Source of the DNA: Euryarchaeota archaeon RBG_13_57_23
GTDB lineage: Archaea > Thermoplasmatota > Thermoplasmata > UBA10834
Reading direction: 5' to 3'
Length of the DNA: 5,932 nucleotides
Assembly (NCBI GenBank): GCA_001800675.1
Contig: MGVW01000018.1
Span: forward strand, 16,196-22,127
Shown: positions 1-5,728 of the stretch, piece after piece
Layout: every line of letters begins with the position of its first letter
Position numbering within the stretch: the first letter of the stretch is position 1
Translations under genes and position numbers: made by a program
Notes under the pieces: model-generated
What the model saw: the letters and a program-made list of their open reading frames with translations, nothing else
What the model was told of the DNA's origin: nothing
Database searches by the model: none

Positions 1-1455
1 ATGTCCCTGGTCCTTCTGAACCACCTGGTCGGATCCGCGGATGTGCCTGGCGGGGCACTCGCATTCGGCCCGCCTGTGCACCTGGGCTATCCCGGGACTG
101 GACGGCTGAAGTACTCCGTGGAGCCAGACAAGGACGGTCTACTCGTCGCCAAGAACTGGCCGTACGCCCATCTGCCCTACCCTCCACCCGAGCCCAAGGA
201 CCCTCCCGAGAGGCTGGACCTCCAGGACATGTTCTACATACCGACGTACACGACCATCATGGGCTGGGACAACAACGAGGAGCTCTGGCAGAAGTTCAAG
301 ATCCCGTACAGACCAGAAGTGATGATAAGCTTCGCGACCAACCAGATCATGTCAGTTGGGAATCCGAAAACGCTGTTGAACAATTTCCTGAAGAAGTTCG
401 GGTTCATAGCATCGTTCAACATCTACTCGACCGAGTTCGAGGAATCGGCCGCGGACCTTGTGCTACCCGATGCGTGCTACCTCGAGAGATATTCTTCCGC
501 GACCACCTTCCCGACAGTAGGCGTCTCCTGTCACGCAACCGGGCTTGGCGAGTGGATATGGGCTATCAGGCAGCCGGTGATCAAGCCGATGTATGAGCGG
601 AGGCCCATGATCGATGTGATCCTGGAGTTGTCGGAGAGGCTCGGGCTGCGCGACAGATACATCGAAGCCGCCCGGGAATGGGTCAACAGGGCCTATGGCG
701 GCGACCTCGACTTCAAGAAGGTGCTGGATCCAAAGGAGAAACTGAACTTCGAGAGGATACTGGACATAATCATGAAGGACAGGTTCGGTCCGGACAAAGG
801 CTTGGACTACTTCAAGGAGCACGGGTATCTGAAGTGGGACAAGCGTGTCGAGGAGGTCTACTGGAGAGCTTTCAACGATGTGAGAGTCCCGGTCTACCTC
901 GAATGGATCATCAGGGCGGGGAGGAAGAGCAAGGCTATCGCAGAGAAGTACGGCGTCCCGGACCTGGTGGACTGGAGCGCTCACAACGCCCTGCCCGATT
1001 GGAGGCCCTGTCCGACTCACACGGAGAAGAATCCAGAGTATGACCTCGAAGCGTTCTACTGGAGATCAGCGTTGCACACATACTCGATGACCATGCAGAA
1101 CCCGTGGCTGAGCGAGGTATCGCAGAACGACCCGTACACTTACACGATACAACTGAACACTGAGACCGCGAACAGGAAAGGGATCAAGGAAGGAGACCTC
1201 GTCTGGCTGGAAAATCCCAAGGGCTCGAAGGCGAAGGGCAGGGTCCACATCACCGATGGCATAAGGCCCGATCATGTGGCCATAGCGGCGAATGCCGGTC
1301 ATTGGAGCAGAGGGATGCCGATTGCGAAGGACAGAGGAGTCTTCTTCAACGAGCTGATCGAGATAGATAAGGAACACACGTGCCCTGTCTCTCTAGGCCA
1401 GGATATCTGCGTGAAAGTGAAGCTCTACAAAGACGGTGGTGCTGGCCATGGTTAG
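1..1455 (+). CDS. Molybdopterin oxidoreductase catalytic subunit, C-terminal part (PsrA/PhsA/TtrA-like); 5' end outside window
   Basis: This is the C-terminal portion of a large-subunit molybdopterin (bis-MGD) oxidoreductase, which exchanges electrons between a substrate and an iron-sulfur partner. The first residues, NHLVGSADVPGGAL, match the mid-protein 'N-x-x-x-G-x-x-D-x-P-G-G' segment of the family, so the ATG at base 1 is very unlikely to be the true start. Probably 350-500 N-terminal residues are missing: any Tat signal, the [4Fe-4S] cysteines and the Mo ligand. Residues 143-163 hold the conserved T-EFEESAADLVLPDACYLE segment. Residues ~352-475 are the C-terminal molybdopterin dinucleotide-binding domain (YWRSALHTYSM, LNTETANRKGIKEGDLV, GHWSRG). 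The following genes encode the matching ferredoxin-like and NrfD subunits, which places it in the membrane-bound polysulfide/thiosulfate/tetrathionate/DMSO reductase-like group. Adjacent fdhD also allows a formate dehydrogenase. Family assignment is firm; substrate is unknown. Confidence 0.93.
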   Translation: MSLVLLNHLVGSADVPGGALAFGPPVHLGYPGTGRLKYSVEPDKDGLLVAKNWPYAHLPYPPPEPKDPPERLDLQDMFYIPTYTTIMGWDNNEELWQKFKIPYRPEVMISFATNQIMSVGNPKTLLNNFLKKFGFIASFNIYSTEFEESAADLVLPDACYLERYSSATTFPTVGVSCHATGLGEWIWAIRQPVIKPMYERRPMIDVILELSERLGLRDRYIEAAREWVNRAYGGDLDFKKVLDPKEKLNFERILDIIMKDRFGPDKGLDYFKEHGYLKWDKRVEEVYWRAFNDVRVPVYLEWIIRAGRKSKAIAEKYGVPDLVDWSAHNALPDWRPCPTHTEKNPEYDLEAFYWRSALHTYSMTMQNPWLSEVSQNDPYTYTIQLNTETANRKGIKEGDLVWLENPKGSKAKGRVHITDGIRPDHVAIAANAGHWSRGMPIAKDRGVFFNELIEIDKEHTCPVSLGQDICVKVKLYKDGGAGHG

Positions 1456-2077
1456 ATGGGGCATGGTGATCGACCTCAAGCGATGCACTGGGTGCCATTC
1501 CTGCACGGTTGCGTGCAAGGTGGAACATCACACACCCCCCGGAGTGTTCTGGGCGAAGGTCGTGAGGATCGAGTCCGGCAAGTATCCCACAGTGATTCGG
1601 CAGGCAGTGCCTCTCCTGTGCATGCACTGCAGGGAGCCCGAGTGTGAGAAGGTCTGTCCGACCGGTGCCACCAAGAAGCAGCCTGACGGAAGAGTCACAG
1701 TGGACTCGGAGGAGTGCGTTGGATGCAGGTACTGCGCTGTCGCATGTCCCTACGGCGCGAGATGTTTCACCTCTGACTGGAAGGACTACTTCACCGGCGA
1801 CACGAAACCGTCCTCGCCGTATGCCGAGTACTCCAAGAGGAAGTGGCTCGAAGAGAGCGACAAAGGAGTCGTAAGCAAGTGCGACTTCTGCGAGGAGAGA
1901 GTCGCGCAAGGAAAGCAGCCGGCGTGCGTGAACGCATGTCCCTGCGAGGCGAGGACGTTTGGCGATCTGGACGATTCGGAATCGGAGGTCTCGCAGCTGA
2001 TCAAGAAGAGGAGGGGCATGCAGCTGCATCCGGAATACGGCACGGACGCGTGCGTATACTATCTCCCAGCGAGGTGA
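1448..2077 (+). CDS. 4Fe-4S ferredoxin-type electron-transfer subunit (PsrB/DmsB/NrfC-like)
   Basis: This is the iron-sulfur subunit that relays electrons between the molybdopterin subunit and the membrane anchor. Counting from the ATG at 1448 (209 aa), four cysteine groups are complete: C13/C16/C19/C23 (CTGCHSCTVAC), C58/C61/C66/C70, C90/C93/C96/C100 (CVGCRYCAVAC) and C145/C148/C160/C164. This is the standard four [4Fe-4S] cluster arrangement of the DmsB family, and the length is normal. No signal peptide is visible, as expected if it is co-exported with a Tat-bearing catalytic subunit. The start at 1448 is preferred because MVRWGMVIDLKRC aligns with the usual family N-terminus and GGTG at 1438-1441 lies 6 bp upstream. 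An in-frame GTG at 1436 would add four residues. The start overlaps the upstream gene's stop by 8 bp, implying translational coupling. Extra cysteines at 106, 166 and near the C-terminus (DACVYY) are not assigned. Confidence 0.96.
   Translation: MVRWGMVIDLKRCTGCHSCTVACKVEHHTPPGVFWAKVVRIESGKYPTVIRQAVPLLCMHCREPECEKVCPTGATKKQPDGRVTVDSEECVGCRYCAVACPYGARCFTSDWKDYFTGDTKPSSPYAEYSKRKWLEESDKGVVSKCDFCEERVAQGKQPACVNACPCEARTFGDLDDSESEVSQLIKKRRGMQLHPEYGTDACVYYLPAR
2071..2077 (+). promoter_or_regulatory. Strong Shine-Dalgarno for the membrane-anchor gene
   Basis: GAGGTGA matches the archaeal anti-SD complement (GGAGGTGAT) and lies 7 bp before the ATG at 2085. Its last three bases are the TGA stop of the ferredoxin-subunit gene, so termination and re-initiation are physically linked. 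It decides for the 2085 start over the out-of-frame ATG at 2080. Confidence 0.8.
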
Positions 2078-2084
2078 GAATGAA

Positions 2085-3050
2085 ATGTCACAATCTTCAT
2101 CCTCAGATCAAAGTGGTACCTGCGTGTTGCAGCAAGAGGACTTCAAGCCGGGCGCGCGAACGCAGATGGAATGGGGGTTCGGCGGCAGAAGGAGATGGCG
2201 GGACGGTGCCCTTCTGATGGCTCTCTTCCTTGGAGGCATCGGCGCGGGACAGTTCGTGGTCTCGACCTGGCTGATCGATTCCGTCACAAGCGCGTTCGTG
2301 GGCCTCCTGGTGGTCGGTGTCGGCAAGACTGTGGCCCACCTGATATATCTCGGTCAGCCCAAGAGATTCTACAGGCTCTTCTTGAGACCGAAGACTTCGT
2401 GGATAAGCAGGGGCCTCATATTCATGGTAGTGTTCGTCGCGTTCGGAGCGGCTTACCTGGCACCCGACCTCGGTTTCGATTGGGTCCCATGGGAGACCGG
2501 GTCGACCTTCTCCGACGCGCTGCTGGTCGGCGCGATTCTGAGCGCGTCCCTGGTAATGGTCTACGACGGGTTCGTGCTTGCATCGTGCAAGTCTATCACT
2601 GCGTGGAACACGGCGCTCATGCCTCCGCTGTTCTTCACGTATGCCGTCGCCGGCGGGACCGCGATGACCTATCTGACACTGATCGCCATGGGATCGAACA
2701 TTCCCAATGAGGACACACTGACGACGATCGACTCTGTGTTGCTGATCTCCATGTTCGCTCTCCTGGTCATTTACGTGTTGAACATGAAGACGTCAACGGC
2801 CACTGCCAGAGAGTCGCTCAGGAGGCTGACCACAACGAAGGTGGCTGTCGCGTTCATCGGAGTCGCCATCATCGCGGGCCTCCTCGTGCCTTTGAGCCTG
2901 ACCTTGTATCACGAGGTCGCGACCACGGAAACCATCGCTTCAGTCCTTCTCGCTCTGTCTTCCATTCTAGAGCTGGCTGGGGACCTGTCGGTCCGGCATT
3001 CGATCCTGAGAGCCGGCCTGCACGCTCCGGTCTTCTCAGAGGGTCTTTGA
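2085..3050 (+). CDS. NrfD/PsrC-family membrane anchor subunit
   Basis: This integral membrane subunit anchors the molybdoenzyme complex and, in the NrfD/PsrC family, is the site of quinone/quinol reaction. The 321 residues contain about eight hydrophobic segments, near 42-63, 67-89, 107-127, 144-166, 178-201, 214-234, 252-275 and 283-306. Family signatures are visible: an early FLGGIGAGQF helix; the loop GQPKRFYRLFLRPKTSWISRG (90-110) after helix 2; YDGFVLASCKSITAWNTALM (160-179), like the 'Y-x-G-x-L...WNT-x-L-x-P' motif; and a C-terminal ELAGDLSVRHSILRAGLHAP segment (296-315). The N-terminal ~30 residues are polar and serine-rich with no signal peptide. It completes a catalytic/ferredoxin/anchor trio with the two upstream genes. 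The substrate-side chemistry cannot be read from this subunit, because NrfD anchors serve polysulfide, thiosulfate, tetrathionate, nitrite and formate enzymes. Confidence 0.94.
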   Translation: MSQSSSSDQSGTCVLQQEDFKPGARTQMEWGFGGRRRWRDGALLMALFLGGIGAGQFVVSTWLIDSVTSAFVGLLVVGVGKTVAHLIYLGQPKRFYRLFLRPKTSWISRGLIFMVVFVAFGAAYLAPDLGFDWVPWETGSTFSDALLVGAILSASLVMVYDGFVLASCKSITAWNTALMPPLFFTYAVAGGTAMTYLTLIAMGSNIPNEDTLTTIDSVLLISMFALLVIYVLNMKTSTATARESLRRLTTTKVAVAFIGVAIIAGLLVPLSLTLYHEVATTETIASVLLALSSILELAGDLSVRHSILRAGLHAPVFSEGL

Positions 3051-3904
3051 GCGAGTATGGGGTGCTACCCGCGACTGGCTGTGAGGAGATGAAGGACGAA
3101 ACACGCCGCCTGGAGATCCTTCGCATCAGCGATACGGGAGCAGTGAAGGAACGCGATCTGGTCGTCAGGGAAGCTCCTGTCACGATATTCCTCAACGACG
3201 TCGATCTGGTGACTCTGCTTTGTTCCCCGAAGGACTTCGAGTACTTGGCAGTAGGATTTCTGTTTGCAGAAGGGCTCATCACGGGCAAGAAAGACATCAA
3301 GCGAATATTCGCGGACAACAAGGACGGGGTAGTCTGGGTTGAGACGGTCGATGGTAAGAAGCCTCGCGACAACATCCTTGCGAGAAGGTTCATCACGACA
3401 GGCTGCGGCAAAGGGTTGTCATTCATGGGCTCCCCGAAACACATGAAGGACCTGAAGGCAACCAGTGATTCCAAGATACAGGCTGGGAGAGTCGCGCTGC
3501 TGATGAAGGAATTCCAGGAGAGGTCGCTGATCTACAGGAAGACAGGGGGTGTCCACAGCGCCGGACTCGCGAATGCTCGAGGGATCGTCGCTTTCAACGA
3601 GGATCTCGGGAGGCACAACGCGATCGACAAGATACTCGGAGAGTGCGTCCTCAAAGGGATCAAGACCGACAACCTCATCTTGATGACGAGCGGCAGGGTG
3701 TCGTCGGACCTCCTCGTCAAAGCCGCCAGAGCGAGGATCCCTGTCATCGTCTCGAGATCGGCTCCGACTGACCTATCGGTCAGACTTGCGCGCGACCTCG
3801 GCATAACCCTTGTCGGATTCGCGCGAGGGTCGAGGATGAATGTCTATTCGAACGAGCGGAGAATCGCGGCCGGGCCGACAACCAGACGGAAAGCCAGGCG
3901 ATAG
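3047..3904 (+). CDS. fdhD: FdhD, sulfurtransferase for formate dehydrogenase-type Mo/W cofactor
   Basis: FdhD passes sulfur from a cysteine desulfurase to the bis-MGD cofactor, giving the terminal sulfido ligand needed by formate dehydrogenases; it acts in the cytoplasm. Family motifs run in order: REAPVTIFLN (41-50), FEYLAVGFLFAEGLI (64-78), TTGCGKG (117-123), KTGGVHSAGLAN (165-176), EDLGRHNAIDKILGE (185-199), MTSGRVSSDLLVKAA (213-227), IVSRSAPTDLSVRLA (234-248) and a C-terminal ITLVGFARGSRMNVY (253-267). The loop cysteine is C120. Where E. coli FdhD has CxxC (C121/C124), this protein has CGKG, so the second cysteine is missing. The TTG start at 3047 overlaps the upstream stop as TTGA with GAGG 4 bp before it. 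An in-frame ATG at 3089 would give 271 aa and a more typical N-terminus, but its GAGG is only 2 bp away; the start is therefore uncertain. It is the last gene of the + strand operon. Confidence 0.95.
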   Translation: MSEYGVLPATGCEEMKDETRRLEILRISDTGAVKERDLVVREAPVTIFLNDVDLVTLLCSPKDFEYLAVGFLFAEGLITGKKDIKRIFADNKDGVVWVETVDGKKPRDNILARRFITTGCGKGLSFMGSPKHMKDLKATSDSKIQAGRVALLMKEFQERSLIYRKTGGVHSAGLANARGIVAFNEDLGRHNAIDKILGECVLKGIKTDNLILMTSGRVSSDLLVKAARARIPVIVSRSAPTDLSVRLARDLGITLVGFARGSRMNVYSNERRIAAGPTTRRKARR

Positions 3905-3938
3905 CACGAATTCGGCCGGAACGGAAGACCGGGGTCAT
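3905..3938. other. Short convergent intergenic spacer
   Basis: 34 bp separate the stop of fdhD from the stop of the uncharacterised minus-strand gene. It contains no T-run on either strand and no convincing terminator hairpin, so transcripts from either side probably run into the opposing gene before ending. Confidence 0.6.
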
Positions 3939-4496
3939 TCATACATCCGCGACGAAAACACATCTCTCTGGAAGAGCGCCCGTTAGGATTCCCTTGACCT
4001 CTGTTGCGTACTTGCTCGCTGCGGCGCGGTCCAGCCGATTCACAGAGACTCGGCCGCTCGGAGGCGGTGGAGGGGTAAGAACCGCAGACAGTCTCCTTTC
4101 TTTTTGTGAGGCATCGAGATAGTTGAGGAGTATGATGTACTCTCTTCTCATGGTGCAACTTGAGAAACCCCGATGAAAGCGAATCCTCTTGAGTCTGTCA
4201 TAGGGTATCACTATATTCTGTGTGCCGCGCACGGCCGCTTCTATGTTCTCACCCGATGGATGATCATGCTCCCTGATGTGGACGGAGGAGTATCCAAAGG
4301 CTCCGGGATGAATTTCGTTTCTGCTTTCTTCCCGCACTAGGACGATGCCATCTTTGGTGAGGAGCAAGCAGAAGTCCTGGTTCTTCGTTCCTCTCCTCAC
4401 GAGGACATCAATCGCTTCGGCGCCTTTCTCTACGCTCCCACCGCCAACAACCTGCCAATCGATAGTATCGTCTCTGACGCATTTATCGTTATTCAT
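3939..4496 (-). CDS. Uncharacterised protein, possible PH-like domain, downstream of hypE
   Basis: I do not recognise this family. From the ATG at 4496 it has 185 residues, soluble, with no signal peptide or membrane helix. The layout suggests a small beta-rich domain: strands at DFCLLLTKDGIVLVREE (41-57) and NIVIPYDRLKRIRF (94-107), then alternating REYIILLNYLD (118-128) and RRLSAVLTPP (134-143), followed by a helix AAASKYATEVKGILTGALP (158-176). That order resembles bacterial PH/GRAM-like domains, where 'TKDGIVLV' and 'IPYDRLKRIRF' would be the characteristic strand and turn; this is inference. A five-proline run (142-146) precedes the helix linker. It lies 61 bp after hypE on the same strand, with no promoter seen between, so co-transcription is likely. 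An in-frame TTG at 4586 would add 30 residues and overlap hypE, but those residues do not look like part of the domain. The 4496 ATG has no clear Shine-Dalgarno. A real gene is likely: the frame is open throughout and it fills the space between convergent genes. Confidence 0.7.
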   Translation of the reverse strand: MNNDKCVRDDTIDWQVVGGGSVEKGAEAIDVLVRRGTKNQDFCLLLTKDGIVLVREESRNEIHPGAFGYSSVHIREHDHPSGENIEAAVRGTQNIVIPYDRLKRIRFHRGFSSCTMRREYIILLNYLDASQKERRLSAVLTPPPPPSGRVSVNRLDRAAASKYATEVKGILTGALPERCVFVADV

Positions 4497-4557
4497 GGCT
4501 GCCTGCGGACGACCGAGATCGATCCCCGCTTCAAGGAGGAGGAACGAGAACGAGCTG

Positions 4558-5604
4558 CTAGCATATCCTCGGCACTGGATCGCCAACTGGGGGCTCGATG
4601 ATCCTCTTGCCCCCGGTGTGTGTCTCCATCATGACTCCTCGGATTCCCTTGGTTGCATGGCCAATGATCTGCGCCTTCCGGCCCTCCGGCCTAGTCCTTA
4701 CCGCCTTGAGGACGCCGTCCGCATCCTCCGGAGCCGCAGCGATGATCACCTTTCCCTCGTTCCCGACTTCTAGTGGATCGATGCCCAACATCTCACATGC
4801 CGAAAGAACCGGGTCGTCAATCGGAATATCTTCCTCTCTGACGACGATGCCTATCCCTGATTTATCCGCCCATTCGTTCAGGAGATTGGACAATCCGCCT
4901 CTTGTTGGGTCCTTCATTGCAGTGATGCCACCAACCTTCAACCCCGCTGCAATCAGACGGTTCAGCGGCGCCGCGTCGCTTTTGACAGTCGTCTCGAAAC
5001 CATATCCTTCTCTGAACGACAGAATGGCAACGCCGTGGTTCCCCAACGGCCCTGAAGCAATCAGCACATCGCCATCACCAACAGCGGAGTCGTTCGGCCA
5101 GTCCCACTTGAACTTCCTGAATCTTCTGACCTCGCGGATGTTGTGGTCCAGATACTCCGACCTCTTGCCTACTCCGCTCGTGTTGATGAACAGACCATCC
5201 ATCGCGTTCTTCTCGACGACCTTCGTATCTCCGGTGACTATCCTCACCCCTGCCTTCTTCGCGGTCGTGCTGATGCTCTTCATGATCTTGTGGAGGTCAT
5301 CTCCCGGGAACCCCTCCTGGATTATCATGGCGCACGAGAGAGCGATCGGGGTCGCACCCATGACCGCCAAATCGTTGACCGTCCCCGCAACGGAAAGGAC
5401 CCCTATGTCACCACCAGGGAAGAAGAGCGGTTTGACCGTATACGAATCCGTTGTGAAAGCGATCCCATCTATGATGGCGGCGTCGTCCAAGGCGGCTAGA
5501 GGTATCTCCCCAAAGTCATGGTCCAGCTCCTTGAGGACGAACTCGCGGATGAACTCCTGCATCCGCTCGCCACCCGCTCCCTGAGCCATCGTTATCTTCG
5601 CCAT
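4558..5604 (-). CDS. hypE: HypE, carbamoyl dehydratase for [NiFe]-hydrogenase cyanide ligand synthesis
   Basis: HypE takes a carbamoyl group from HypF onto its C-terminal cysteine, dehydrates it with ATP to a thiocyanate, and passes the cyanide to iron on the HypC-HypD complex. The 348 residues (family usual ~330-350) end in PVPRIC, with the essential terminal cysteine C348 intact. Other signatures are the N-terminal QGAGGERMQEFI (8-19), the PurM-like segment TTDSYTVKPLFFPGGDIG (51-68), GTVNDLAVMGATP (74-86), IVTGDTKVVEK (122-132), KDPTRGGLSNLLNEWA (231-246) and ANEGK-type EVGNEGKVIIA (279-289). Residues ~151-175 (YLDHNIREV to the lysine/tryptophan-rich KFKWDWPND) look ~15 residues longer than the E. 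coli loop. The start at 5604 is supported by GAGG 6 bp upstream and by the usual position of the AQGAGG motif. No other hyp gene or hydrogenase subunit is in the window. It is divergent from the mobA-like gene and followed by the uncharacterised gene. Confidence 0.97.
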   Translation of the reverse strand: MAKITMAQGAGGERMQEFIREFVLKELDHDFGEIPLAALDDAAIIDGIAFTTDSYTVKPLFFPGGDIGVLSVAGTVNDLAVMGATPIALSCAMIIQEGFPGDDLHKIMKSISTTAKKAGVRIVTGDTKVVEKNAMDGLFINTSGVGKRSEYLDHNIREVRRFRKFKWDWPNDSAVGDGDVLIASGPLGNHGVAILSFREGYGFETTVKSDAAPLNRLIAAGLKVGGITAMKDPTRGGLSNLLNEWADKSGIGIVVREEDIPIDDPVLSACEMLGIDPLEVGNEGKVIIAAAPEDADGVLKAVRTRPEGRKAQIIGHATKGIRGVMMETHTGGKRIIEPPVGDPVPRIC

Positions 5605-5610
5605 CAGTTG

Positions 5611-5614
5611 CCTC
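5611..5614 (-). promoter_or_regulatory. Shine-Dalgarno of hypE
   Basis: On the minus strand GAGG lies 6 bp before the hypE ATG at 5604. It fits inside the ~13-nt leader predicted from the upstream TATA element. Confidence 0.6.
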
Positions 5615-5624
5615 GGACGGGTTG

Positions 5625-5639
5625 CGAACAGGATGTTCG
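5625..5639. promoter_or_regulatory. Inverted repeat in the hypE promoter, candidate operator
   Basis: CGAACA-GGA-TGTTCG is a perfect 6-bp inverted repeat with a 3-bp centre. It lies directly between the hypE TATA-like element and the predicted transcription start near 5617. In archaea this is a position where a bound repressor blocks polymerase recruitment. The dyad is directly visible; the operator role is inference. Arms this short also occur by chance. Confidence 0.4.
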
Positions 5640-5655
5640 ATTATAACCTTTTTGG
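5640..5655 (-). promoter_or_regulatory. Archaeal-type promoter (BRE + TATA) for hypE
   Basis: Read on the minus strand, CCAAAAAGGTTATAAT combines an A-rich BRE-like stretch with a TTATAAT TATA-like box. It is centred about 39 bp upstream of the hypE ATG. Archaeal transcription usually starts ~25-27 bp downstream of the TATA centre, which predicts a start near 5617 and a short leader that still contains the GAGG ribosome binding site. This AT-rich island stands out in otherwise GC-rich sequence. Confidence 0.6.
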
Positions 5656-5670
5656 CTTACTGGGTCGCCT

Positions 5671-5687
5671 GTGGGGGAGCGCCCCAC
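5671..5687. repeat. GC-rich inverted repeat in the hypE/mobA divergent spacer
   Basis: GTGGGG (5671-5676) and CCCCAC (5682-5687) are perfect complements around a 5-bp loop. The repeat sits between the hypE promoter and the mobA-like start. It could be a protein-binding site serving both genes. It has no T-run after it on either strand, so it is not a convincing terminator. Confidence 0.35.
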
Positions 5688-5719
5688 TTAGTTAGCTTCA
5701 ATACAAATCAGAGGCTTTC

Positions 5720-5723
5720 AGGA
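5720..5723 (+). promoter_or_regulatory. Shine-Dalgarno of the mobA-like gene
   Basis: AGGA lies 5 bp before the ATG at 5729, with GAGG at 5711-5714 as a more distant alternative. It supports 5729 over the ATG at 5724, which is out of frame. No convincing TATA box was found for this gene; AATACAAAT at 5699-5707 is only a weak candidate and would imply a nearly leaderless message. Confidence 0.45.
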
Positions 5724-5728
5724 ATGCG

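Noticed and set aside
1..3. ATG at base 1 as the true start of the molybdopterin subunit
   Set aside because: The sequence right after it is a mid-protein motif of the family, and no cluster-binding or Mo-ligand region follows, so it is an internal methionine at the window edge.
463..1020. Minus-strand open frame inside the molybdopterin subunit
   Set aside because: It lies wholly within a conserved coding region and its translation has no recognisable domain or ribosome binding site.
1346..2029. Minus-strand open frame opposite the ferredoxin subunit
   Set aside because: The opposite frame has sixteen correctly spaced cluster cysteines, so the minus frame is a shadow.
2171..2710. Plus-strand open frame overlapping the NrfD gene in another frame
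   Set aside because: Its translation is arginine-rich and non-membrane, while the NrfD frame shows clear helices and family motifs.
4093..4105. Pyrimidine/T-rich run on the plus strand as terminator for the fdhD operon
   Set aside because: It contains CTTTCTTTTT, which could end archaeal transcription, but it lies ~190 bp past fdhD inside the opposing gene and is explained by Lys/Glu/Arg codons on the minus strand.
4497..4586. Thirty-residue N-terminal extension of the uncharacterised protein from a TTG at 4586
   Set aside because: It would overlap hypE by 29 bp, uses a weak start codon, and the added residues show neither a signal peptide nor continuation of the domain pattern. The ATG at 4496 is preferred, though without strong ribosome binding site support.
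4598..5584. Long plus-strand open frame (328 codons) opposite hypE
   Set aside because: It is a complete shadow of the well-supported hypE gene. The translation is rich in Ser/Pro/Met with no family resemblance, as expected from antisense of GC-biased codons.
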